A stretch of DNA of 64,000 nt from contig OY720347.1 in assembly GCA_963082975.1 (NCBI GenBank), positions 48,980,655 to 49,044,654 of the forward strand, read 5' to 3'. The notes below the pieces were generated by a model. The model was given only the letters and a program-made list of their open reading frames with translations, did not search any database and had not been told where the DNA came from. Origin of the DNA: Labia minor (Eukaryota; Arthropoda; Insecta; Dermaptera; Spongiphoridae). The position numbers and the translations under genes are program-made. Every line of letters starts with the position of its first letter. Within the stretch, counting starts at the first letter, position 1. Positions 45,326 through 57,100 of the stretch are shown in pieces.

Positions 45326-45771
45326 TATATGTCCAATGGTCCAATATTTAAACAAAAAAATTTTGATATCAGCAATACCAACCATTCAACCATTATGTAA
45401 CTAATACTTATCAAACAGAATTATATTCAAATCCTATTTGTAGTTCATCAATTTACAAATAAACACAAATATATTTAATTAAAATCATAAGTTATTTAAA
45501 CATAATTTGTTTTTATCTTTTAAAGAAAAAATTCAATTAACTTAATATTTGTATTTTTAGGGATTTTGGCAACAAAACAAATCATTGAATTTTTGACAGG
45601 AATAAACTCTCCATCACATATTCTAAGATATTTCTATAATCTATATCTATATTAATAATAATAATAATATTAATAATAATCAATAATTTAATTTTTTATT
45701 TAAAAATGTAAACTTATTTTAATTAAAATATTCTTATTACATATATGATTTAAAGTTTTAATATAGTAAAT

Positions 45772-47853
45772 ATGAACGCTACTAGTCTTTACGTTTCTAC
45801 TTGTCGTTTGGTTTTACAAGCCGACAGTGAAGATTCAAGTACCTGGACAGATTTATATAGGCTTGTTCCATATTTAAGACAATCTTTGTCATGTACAGTT
45901 TGTGGAAATTTATTAATTGAACCTTATACGCCAACAGAAACCAATTGTCAACATCATGTTTGCCGAAGTTGTAAAGGTGGAAGAAAAAAACTCAAACCAT
46001 CATGTAGTTGGTGCAAAAATTACGAAAAATATGTAGAAAATGTTCAACTTCGAATTCTATTGCAATGTTATAAAAAATTATGTGAATATGTAACAAGTAC
46101 ATCAATTTATAGGAATTTAATAGCACAAAATACAATCTCTGGTTCATCAAGCTTAATTGAATTAATTCAAGAAGGTGCTGGTTTCAAAGACGAATATAAA
46201 AGTACAACTGGTTTAACTAAGAGTGCCTATAGCATTTTGCCTTGCGTTTACACTAGTACTTCCACACAAACTGCTTCACAGAGTCAAGAAACTGACCAAC
46301 AGCCTGTGAGGGGTTTATCAAATGGTTCTTCTTTATATTCTGTTTTGTATGCAGGAAGTGGAAACAAAATTACTATTAAAAGAAAAGCTGCTGAATTGGA
46401 ATCTGAGAATTTAGATAATATCTATGAAACAACTTCAGTGCAGGTAATTTTAATTTATTATGAAATTTAATTCTATATTTTAAAAATAACTAATTGTCCC
46501 AAATTAAGGAAAAACTATAGAAATATTTTCTTTTTCATAAAATAGACCAATTATAAAAAATCTCAAAGGAATAGTAGTTCAACTTCCATGCACAATTCAT
46601 CTATTATTACCAAAGGTTCTGCTGCAATTAATAAAAATAATGTTACTAATTCAAGTTCAAATACAAGTTCAACAAATTCTCTTATTAAAATTCGGAAAGG
46701 ATGTCGGTGCGGAAATGCAACAGCAACTCCTGGAAAATTAACGTGTTGTGGCCAACGCTGTCCTTGTTATGTAGATAGCAAGGCTTGTCTTGAGTGCAAG
46801 TGCAGGGGTTGCCGGAATCCACACACCCCTAATGGTCAAAAGGTGTGCTTTCATTTTGTGTCATAAATAATTCAATATATAAATATATTTATCTTACTTT
46901 TTCTTATTATTCTATACTTGAAACTTGAAAATCTTTTTTTCTTTCAGAGAATTCTTAGCAAACACTAATAATATCAACTTAAATAATTATTTATATATGT
47001 ATATGTATATATGTATATATATATATATATTATATATATATATACATATATATTGGAATTTTTATTTCAAATAAATTAAATTTCTTTGGTATAATTTATT
47101 TCATCAATGTACTAAATTGTATATTCATCTACAAAAAAATAAAATATCTTACTTGTTAACTATTTTTCTTTAGAACCTTATCTTTTTATTTAAGTGAACG
47201 TTTTCTTGGAAAATATGAATTTAATTCTATAAGGAAAATATTAGAATTACTTAAAAAACAAAAATAATTTATAAACATAATATTTAATATTTTACACAAA
47301 TGCACTTTAAAAGTACATATAATTATATTATCATTTCAGTTAATAAACTTACTATAATTGTAAATAATTGTAATTAATTAATTAAAAAGAAATAATTTTT
47401 GGATTCTTATTTTGATAAGCATGTTAATAATTGATAAAATAAAACATTTTCAAATTACCTTAATTTCATTTTTTTAAGTTGAAAATTCATACAAAAATTT
47501 ATTGAATAGGAAATTATTCAAATTTATCATTAATCTAATTATTATTTTAAGTTATTCAATTAATAATTTATTTTCCTATAGAATTAAAGTAGTTAAAATT
47601 TAGTTATTAATTATTTTTAATTGACTAATGTATATAAAAACTATAAATACACTTAAATATAAGATTTGCTTTCGTTTTTGAATTTAAAAGTAATTTATAA
47701 AAATTTTTATCAAAAGTTCAATTTTATTTACAGGTTTTACATCAAATACCAATCAACCTAGAAACTGATATGAAATTTCTCAAAGTTTATGCTATACCAT
47801 CTTTAACAGAGACATCAAGTGATGAAATTAGTGATATAGAAGTGGATATATAA
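45772..47853 (+). CDS. msl-2: Male-specific lethal 2 homologue (RING and CXC protein)
   Basis: Exons 45772-46443, 46546-46842 and 47734-47853 join in phase to 362 residues. An N-terminal RING finger has ligands C41, C44, C59, H61 or H62, C64, C67, C78 and C81 (LSCTVCGNLL; HHVCRSCKGG; CSWCKNY). A CXC domain at about 277-317 (GCRCGNATATPGKLTCCGQR, then CPCYVDSKACLECKCRGC, then RNPH) binds DNA in the fly protein. The acidic tail ends SDEISDIEVDI. In Drosophila MSL2 targets the dosage-compensation complex to the X; the broadly conserved activity is E3 ubiquitin ligation on H2B within MSL/MOF. The length is short compared with 577 (human) and 773 (fly), mainly in the linker, so an exon inside the 0.9-kb last intron cannot be excluded. 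A long Asn/Ser/Thr stretch precedes the CXC domain. Confidence 0.9.
46990..47053. repeat. (TA)n-rich microsatellite in the last msl-2 intron
   Basis: Alternating TATATATG and TATATATA units form about 60 bp of simple sequence. Confidence 0.85.
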
Positions 47854-49270
47854 CTATTACCTGGAATTATTAAATAAATAAAATAAACATAGTATTCTTT
47901 TTTCATTTAATAAAATATAAGCATATATTTTGTAGATTTCTTATTTATCTTAAAATTAAGGATTATTTGAAATGGCACTTATTTAAAATTATACAATTAT
48001 TTTACAACATATTCGAATTTATTCATTATTTTATACAATTCTTTTGTGCTATTCTATTTGTTTATTATCAATATTTGGATATATCGCACTTATATTTATT
48101 TTAATTTAGCGAATTTTGTGAGAAATAATAAAAATATTTTTTATTTAAAATAAAATTATTAATAGAATCTAGAGAATCTAGAATTTTATTTTTATCAATG
48201 ACTCGAATAGTCTAGATGTAGAAGGTTTAGGTCTTTTTATTTTTATAATAACTAAGTTATTAGGAATTTTTTTTAAATTTATATATTTAATATTTTTACA
48301 TATTTAAGCAATTATTTATTGCTTTTAAATATTTTTATAAATAGATTTAAAATTTCTAATAATTTATCAACTACTAAACCTACTGTATAAAAATAAACGA
48401 ATATTTTATACACAACTCCTGGAATTAAACCAGAAAATCTTATATTGAAAGATCTCAAATAATAAAAAAAAATATAAAAATGCGTTACATTGAGAAATGC
48501 AATATAGATAAAATTTAATTATTTATAAATTTCGATAATCAATTCTTATTTTAAAGTAATATATAAACCAATAAGCATATTTTATAAAATTAAATATCTA
48601 TTTTAAAATTATGTTGATATGATACGAAACTGGTCAAAATTTAACCTTGGTAAATTATACTTAAAAATGTGTGCTTATTTAATTTTTAACTTATATTTTT
48701 TTTATTTTATTTTGTATTTACACTTAAATTTTATCAAATAAATCATTTAAAAAAAATGTGTTAAAAAAAATTTAAAAAAACAACTAGATTAAAATAAAAT
48801 TTGTATTTAAAATTTTAAAAGAAATCAATTTAATATAAAAGTATTCTGAGAAAACAATTTTTATAAATTTCAAAAATACATTAAATTATATTTATTATCT
48901 CTATCAATTAACTCCAGAAATTGAGGTGTTAATTACTATTTAGATATCTGTATTTTAAAAAATTAAAATTAAAAAACTTTTTCCTAATAAAATTCCATCC
49001 AAAATAGTATTTATATTTAAGAATTAAAGAACTCGTTCATCTTATATATTAATTAAAGATATTGATTTCTTTCATTTAATAAATTAATCGTCAATTACTT
49101 TTAATGTAATATATTATTAAATCATTTATCATTATATTACTTGAATCATATTTAGAGCAGAAATTAAATAAAATTATGTATAAATACAAAGAATGAAACA
49201 TGTAATTTTTAAAAATACATTTTTACATTTTAAATCGTTTTATATTTATTACCTCTTCTATATCCTTTTT
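47854..49270. other. Convergent AT-rich intergenic region (msl-2 / LRR gene)
   Basis: This stretch follows the msl-2 stop and precedes the stop of the minus-strand LRR gene. AAATAAATAAAATAAAC directly after the msl-2 stop includes a polyadenylation-like signal. Nothing else is recognisable. Confidence 0.5.
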
Positions 49271-50242
49271 TTAAAAATCAAATTCATATTTTTGTTGCTT
49301 TAGCAAATATCTTATTATAATAAATATTACCAGCCCTAATAAAATAACAGCAAGGGATAAACAAATTTGAATTATAAATAAGGTTTTATTTTCTTGTTCA
49401 AAAGAATTAATTAGTAGTGTGTTTTCCTCCCAATGTTTACATGGAGGCATAATATAGTTAGAATGAGTGAAGAACACATCACATTTCATTTTATTTTCCA
49501 AACATTTACATGTAATATTAATCTGTAAAAAATTATCATAACAAATTTGATTCTGATTTTGAGTAATTTGGGCAAAAACAATAGAATTTATAAGAGGCAA
49601 TGTTGTACAGATAAAAGTCCATTTCTTTAATGTATTTCCTCGAACATCTAATTGAGATAGATATTTTAAATTATTAAAGACATCTTTATTTATAACTTCT
49701 AAATTATTAAAGCTTATGTTGATTTTAATTAAATTAGAAGTATATTTAAATAGATTATCATTCAGGTATGTAATGTTACATTCAGATATATCTAACATTT
49801 TAAGATTTGGCAAATAAAATTCCATATGTTTTAAATTTTGATTATTAGCTAATGACAAAGCGTAAAGACTTTTTGATTCTAATTTTACACTATTGATAAT
49901 ATTGTTATTTAAATATAAAAATTTAATGTGCTTTAGATATTTTAAAGTATGTCTGTTAATTATGGTTAATATGTTATTATCTAGAAATATTGTATTTAAA
50001 TTAGGTAGACCGAGAAAATTATATGCATTTAATATCATTATAGAATTATTATGAAGATCAATGATTGTAGTATCATTATTCATAATGTTAGGAAATTCAT
50101 TTAATCCTAATGATTGGCATTGGGCTCTTTCAGTCATTCCAAAACATTTATTCAGATTTCCAGGGTTACTAGATCCAATCGTTAAGAATGTGAGTAGAAG
50201 GCATATTTGAATGTTAATATACGTAGTAATGATGTAATTCAT
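49271..50242 (-). CDS. Single-pass leucine-rich-repeat membrane protein, intronless
   Basis: An uninterrupted 323-residue ORF. A hydrophobic signal peptide (IQICLLLTFLTIG, about 10-24) is followed by a short cysteine-containing N-cap (NKCFGMTERAQC). Six or seven leucine-rich repeats follow, at about 55-215 (for example LPNLNTIFLDNNILTII and LKYLSQLDVRGNTLKKW). Cysteine-bearing C-cap sequences follow (ITCKCLENKMKCDVF). A transmembrane helix lies at about 288-310 (IIQICLSLAVILLGLVIFII), with a short basic cytoplasmic tail (RYLLKQQKYEFDF). The type I topology and LRR ectodomain resemble insect adhesion or recognition proteins. Closest family not determined. Asn and Ile are very frequent, matching the local AT bias. 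The ATG chosen gives the complete signal peptide. The absence of introns is unusual beside its exon-rich neighbours. Confidence 0.8.
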   Translation of the reverse strand: MNYIITTYINIQICLLLTFLTIGSSNPGNLNKCFGMTERAQCQSLGLNEFPNIMNNDTTIIDLHNNSIMILNAYNFLGLPNLNTIFLDNNILTIINRHTLKYLKHIKFLYLNNNIINSVKLESKSLYALSLANNQNLKHMEFYLPNLKMLDISECNITYLNDNLFKYTSNLIKINISFNNLEVINKDVFNNLKYLSQLDVRGNTLKKWTFICTTLPLINSIVFAQITQNQNQICYDNFLQINITCKCLENKMKCDVFFTHSNYIMPPCKHWEENTLLINSFEQENKTLFIIQICLSLAVILLGLVIFIIIRYLLKQQKYEFDF

Positions 50243-52166
50243 TGATTATGCTAAAACCAAGAAGATATATATTTTTGAACATCAATTAATTTCTCATTTT
50301 AATTTAAATTAATCACTAAGTTACAATTTAAAATTTTGTAGACAAAATAATTTCTTATTGTTATAATAAGTGGTTCTCAATCTTTTGTATTCATGTTCAT
50401 CTCTCTCCTCCTCCCAAAAAAAAGTTGGCAAGATGTTATAATATAATAATTATTTTATTGGGATGAAAATGTGTTAAAAATTTTGAACTTTATATATAAG
50501 CATATTAAATACACAGAAATTTTTCCAAGTTTAATATAATATATCGATATTATTTACCGATAGTAAAGATATTCATCCAATTGATTCAATGTATATTTTA
50601 GAATTTTCTTGAATTAAAATTCTAAAATTAAAAAAAAAATACAATAATATAAAATAATATAAATGGTAAGAACTTAAATTTATTTTCAACCCTATTATAT
50701 ATTATATATATATATATAAATATACCTTTTTAAATTAATTCATATATTTCAATAAATTATACTGGAGTTTTGAGAGAATACAACCAACCTTGAATGCATA
50801 TTTTATTCAACTAGCTATAAAATGTAAAGGATATTTGATTGAAAAAATATCTTATTTAAACTCAAGATATTTATTCACAAATAAATATTAAAAGCCTTAA
50901 TCAAATATCCGGTTTTAGTATTGATATTGGTCTGACTAAACTGATTTTTTTTTCATTTAATACTAATACAAAAAGTAAATTAGGTCACTTTTATCTTAAC
51001 TTCATCTCCTAAATTTTATTAATTAATTTCAATGAATTAAGTTTAATTCACTAATGAATGTAAACAATCTAGATATATAATATAAAATTCCTGAGTGAAG
51101 ACCTTTGAAGGTAGTTTGATTAAACAATATAACTGAATCATATTCTATTTAAATCTAATTAAACTCAATAAATTCGTTTAATATATTAATGATTCTTCTC
51201 TCTTTGCAATAATCTATAATTTTAATTCCTTTTTGGGTTTCTTTACTTTTTATTAAATTCTAAAATATACAGCAGGCCGAAAAGTTATAAATTATCTAAA
51301 GAAAATTTTATATTTTATTCTAACAATAAATTGTGATCTAAATTGGTGTGTTTTACCAAATTTTATTTCTGATATCTTAGAGTTCTAAGAGAATTAATGA
51401 ATGGAAAAAGAAAAGGAATTACAAATTTAAATAAAAAAAATGAAATGAAAATTTATTACAAATAAAATTTTAATAAAATGAAAAATTTAATTTAATTTTA
51501 TAAGAATTATTTATTTATTTTACATTAAAATATAATATATTTATATAAATTAATAAATATCGCAAAAGCCTAGGAAGAAAAAAACAGTCTTTAAAAGTAA
51601 ATAATAAAAAAGTAATACATATAAATTTGCAATATTTTTATAAATAAAAATATATTAACCAGTTTCTTACTCCCTAGCCAGAAGTCGACGTCGATTAGGA
51701 GGTCTAGATTACGTCTAAAAATATAACAACTGAAAATTGATATTTCTAGATGTCTATATAGACGTCTAAATTGAATTAAATTAAATTAAATTCTATATAG
51801 ACGTCTAAATTGATATTTCTAGACGTATTAGATCTCCTAGAGGTCGATTAGACGTCTAATCGATGTCGACGTTCTGGCTGGGTCTCTCAGTAAACTTAAT
51901 TTTAAATTTTTATTTATTTGTTATTTTAAACATCATTATAAATTTAATTTATTATTAATTAATAAAATAAAAATGTTTAATTTTTTAACCGTTATTGGAG
52001 TAGTAATTGTACTTATATAGGCATTTATAAGAATGCCTGAAGTCTGAAAGACATTTTTTATAGAATAAGATCATGGTAATTAAAATATATTTCTTTATTT
52101 AATATTTTATATTTGAAACAACTATATATTTAAAACCTATATAAATATAGAGAAAATTTATTTTGT
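50243..52166. other. AT-rich intergenic region upstream of the LRR gene
   Basis: This holds the LRR gene promoter and the 3' flank of the channel gene. The only recognisable item is the palindromic element at 51671-51893. The frames are short and AT-driven. Confidence 0.5.
51671..51893. mobile_element. Palindromic MITE built from GACGTC/TAGACGTCTA units
   Basis: The ends CTAGCCAGAAGTCGACGTCG and GATGTCGACGTTCTGGCTGG are inverted repeats. Between them TAGACGTCTA-type units occur repeatedly in both orientations around an (AATTA)n centre near 51772-51793. The whole 220 bp can fold on itself. It has no coding content. GACGTC-bearing scraps near 4845 and 5540 may be related. Confidence 0.7.
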
Positions 52167-53589
52167 TTATTGACTCATTTCTCTATGCACTGTTACAGAA
52201 CATTGAAATTGGCCACCTGTATTATCACTTATCACTTCATTTTTCTCTGTTTCGTTTTTTCTGTTCTTTAGAAGTCGAGCAACCCCTGAACATGGATCCA
52301 CAGCCTAAATTTAAAGAATTCAATGTTGATTAAAATATATATTGTTAATTATTAATAATATATATGTTTTTAAAATTTATTGAAAAAATGTTAAAAAATT
52401 TACTAATGAAAAAACTTAAAATTAGTTAATCCTACCTGCATTACAGTGTGAACTAATTTTGGAGTAACAACTTTGTTTCCTATAATTACTTCAGATTCTT
52501 CTCTTTTTCGGAGAGCATTTTGGCGCATTAAATGACTAAAAATAATATTTTCAAGATAATTAATTGATTCTAATAGATATATGTATTTTAAAATTGCTTT
52601 AAAATTGAAATGATTTTGGAGATATTACAGTCCATCTATTTATTCAAGTTATTCAAAATTAATTTTATAAAATAAATGAATGATTTTTCAATAAGAAAAA
52701 TTATAAGATCAATAGTACTGTGAAGATTTAGTTATATCTTTTAAATAATAATATATATAAATTTATATATATTATATATATATAAGTACCGGGATCCCGA
52801 GCCTCGGCTCGGTAATTAAGTTAAAAAAAATAATTCACTATTATAGGATTTGGCTGGTAATATTAATACCGGGTTCTCGCTCGACCCTTTAAAAAATATT
52901 GATATACAATTCTTTAATTATTTATTACAATTATTAAATGTTGCATCTACATGTTGTCATTCAAAGAATGTTTATATTTTTATTTTTTATGTTATATTTA
53001 TATTTTATTATATTTTTAAATTATTTATAAAACTCTGAAAACATTCAAGATTATATGAATAAATAATTTTAATTTTGATCTCAATAATTGGATTTTCATT
53101 TTCAAATAAGTAAGATATTATTATGGGTGGATTTACAATCTATGAAGGGGCACTTCTAGAAATGTGGATGTTGCGGGCAAGAGACTACCGTAGAGCACAG
53201 AGAAAGATAGATATAACATTTAGAATAATAATATATAATTAATTTACTGATTAAATTAAAATATATTAAAAGTAAGAACACAAAAACAAATAAATGTTTT
53301 ATCTAATATACTGATTGAACAGCTAGTATAGTATAATATTTTATATTTACGGAGTCGCTGTATAATAAATTGATGACGTCATTTAATTCTTCTATATTTC
53401 GAATCGAATAAAGATAAATCTTCTAAACGTTGTGAAACAATTAAAATAATTTAAATGTATCTATTAATTAAATAAAAAACAAATATGAATTTCCAGAGAT
53501 GTGATCAAAAAAACTCAATTTTTCTTTATAAATACTATCTCTGGTGTGAATTTCCAAAAAATCGTTAAAGCGGTTTTTGAGAACCCATT

Positions 53590-53623
<34 letters not shown>

Positions 53624-53662
53624 AACAAACAATTTTATCTAGCATAATAAGATAAGATATGT

Positions 53663-53708
<46 letters not shown>

Positions 53709-54150
53709 ATTTGAAATGACTAAATTTGTACGAAAAGGTTTAATTTGAAACAACTTAGTTCAAAGAACCATAGGTCGGAAAATCAACTTTTTCGATGAAG
53801 ATTTCTGTGAATAAAGTTGCTTCAAATTAATCCTAGAAACATGCCATCCTATTTAATTTGTCAAAAAAATCAACTCCTGATTATTTTTGAAATATTTTTA
53901 TCAGTGATTTTATAGATATTATTTGCTTACTTTGCTTTCTTCTTTAAAATGGCTTGTGCATCTGGATAATGAACAATAGCATCATTCAAATTTGCCTTGC
54001 TTAAAACAAACAAATTTGAAAATCCTTTTGACCTGTAAAAAGAAGTCATTCTTTTTATATCAACTAAGAGTGAATAAAAATTCAATGACTAGATATTTAT
54101 TAGAAAGTTGAAGAATTCTTAAAAAAGAATCAAAATTAATTTTATCTAAG

Positions 54151-54188
<38 letters not shown>

Positions 54189-57100
54189 TATAAACAATTC
54201 AAAAAGAATAAAGTGTTATATAAAAACAATTTATATTTTGAATTAAAATCATGATGTATATCAGTGATGGGACACGGCCTTTTTTTCTTCCAGGTAAAAA
54301 CTTGGACCCCTTCACATATTATGTATGATTTTAATGAATATTTTTTGAAGGGAATATGATGATGATGATAATCGAAAAACAATATAAGATAAATTTATTT
54401 TATTTTAATAAATCTTTATTTTTACTATCTCGCCAGAGATAGTATTACGATCACGAAAATTTTCGATGTTTTTATACGTTGAAGGTCCCTGAGTCATTTT
54501 CACTAACAATAAAGTTGAGAAAAATGTCTGCGTGACCGCGTGTTTGTGTGTATGTAGATAAGATTATGCAAAAACGGTTTGAACTAGAATAATGAAATTT
54601 GGTACACGGGCATTATTCAAAATTCGTAGTTTTCTATCAACTTTTGAGAAATGTAGCTCAACCGGAAGAGGGTCATTACCTACAACGTTTTGATTTTTTT
54701 TCCTCTAAAGTGACCGTAAAAATAAAGATATATGTTTGATAATTTTTCACATGATTAAAAATTGTATAAAACTGCTATATATAGAATTTCAGCTTGATTT
54801 AATCACTGAAAGTCCCGGAATTAATTTTTTAACACGACTGTAAATCACGTGCCAGCAAGTGACGTGGTGCCATCAACAAAGAGCCAAACACGCGCTGGTT
54901 TGATAATTATTATTTATTAATTTTAATTTAATTTAAATATAATATATGTTAATTAATCCAATTTAAATGTGCGAGATAGTCGAGTGGAGACACACCAGAT
55001 TTGTTTTTATATAAAACATTATTTTTTACAAATCTTTCTTTTAAGCAATGACCATATACCCAATTTTTTGCGTCCCATAATTTGCGCATCTCTGATACTT
55101 CGAGGCGAAATTAAAATTTCAAAGTAACCATCTTAAACTTTTTGGAAATTTAAAATAATGGTGGGGTAATTTAACATATTTTATCGTTTATTCTAAAAAC
55201 AACATAAAAAAGTGATTCATTCTAAGCTATATAATTTTTGCCATTGAATATTTACAAACAACTATAATATTTCGATCATTGCTTATAAGAAACTCCCCTC
55301 CATCGTTATAAATCTTAAGTTTTAAATTTCATTTATTAATATCATTATAAAAATTATTGATGGATTTGTCTCAGAAGATTAGAAAATTTTGAGTTAAATA
55401 TAGAATAAATATAGATCAGAAAAAAATATTAGTTTCATTATCTTTATGGTACAAAATATAGTTTACCGGACATCTGCTGTTCTTCTATTTCCACCATCCA
55501 AAGCAAGCAAACTTATCTCGCCAAAAACGGATCCCTCTCCAAGTGTTGCGAGTACTTCTCCAGGACTGTTTCCCATTACTTGAACCATTCCTGTTTTCAC
55601 TATATACATCTCTTTTCCAACTTCTCCCTTAAATAATATTAATATATATTTATATTTATATATTAATAAAATAAAGAATTCTATTTATATACCTTTCTGC
55701 AAATATAGTCACCAGGTAAGAATATTACGGGCCTTAAACTTAAAACAAGATCCCTTAAAAGTGCTCGATCACAATCTTGAAATAGTTGTACTTTCCCTAA
55801 AGTTTGAATATGTACATTAATTGCTACATCAGTTTTGAGTTTTGGTGGAAGTAAATCTGTAATGCGACTTTCATCTAAAAGAAAAAATGAACTAAATAAT
55901 ATATTTATTTAGGTTTACAATTAAAATAGATAACATTGAAGTATATTATATTTTGTTAACTAACCGAGAGTACGTTGTTGTTGCCAAGTAAAATTAAACC
56001 ATTTCTTAACACGATCTTGTAATGGTTCTGGTAAATTTAATCTTCTCATATATTCTAAAGTTTCATCCATTAATTTCCGATATTCAGTCTGTTGCCTTGT
56101 AGCAGTTGCAACAATATCTCGCATCTAAAAATTAAATTGTTATTAATTAATAGATTATTTTATAGAGTAACTAGTGCCGTTCGGTGCTTTATAGTTTTCA
56201 AAAATATTATGTGTCTGGAAATATTAATAAATTGATTTGGCCGAATATTAAGATTATCCTTCATTCGACTTATATTCTTATAATTACCTTTATTTATGCA
56301 TAGTCGATTAATAATCATCATTCTATTTAATTTTTTTTTTATATTTAAAACTATAAAAGTTTTTGCTGCCCATTGCCCATAATATTTGTGAATCTATCAT
56401 AAAAAATATTTAATTATCAAAATTCTAATTATTTTGTTAATCATTAAAAGTAACTCTTATGAGATAGCAATTACAATTCAATTATAAAATCAATTCTAAG
56501 AGAAGAAATAAAAATATTGTTTCAAATGCAAGAAACTCATCATTATTATTGAAACATTATAATTTTTACAAATTTTTACTTGTTTAAAAAAACAAAAAAT
56601 AATAAATTATCGTTCTTTTGCTAATGAATGATTGTAATCAAATAATCAACCCTAGAAAAATATATAAATATCAAATTTTACCTGTCCAATTAAAAGAGCG
56701 AAAATGAAAACTCCCATTAACCAACTCCAAGTCATAAAAAGGCATTCGTGTTCATTTTCAGGTTTTGCTATTTTTCCAATTGATGTTGCTGTTTTTGTAG
56801 CAAAATAAAAACATCGAATGTATCTGAAAATATATAGGAATATTTAATAATAAATATATCTATTAAAATAATCTAATGTAATAATTAGTTAAGCAAAATT
56901 ATTAATTGTTTTCACTCACAATTCCACATTTATAAATATAATTAATCAAAAGTATATTTAAATTGTATAAATATAAATCTTTTAGTAGAATATATAATAA
57001 ATAAATATATAAATATATTGTTATATATATTAATACTATTTATAATAAGTAATTAATATTAGTTTCACTTAATTTTTCAATAGTAACTTTCTTTTATATT

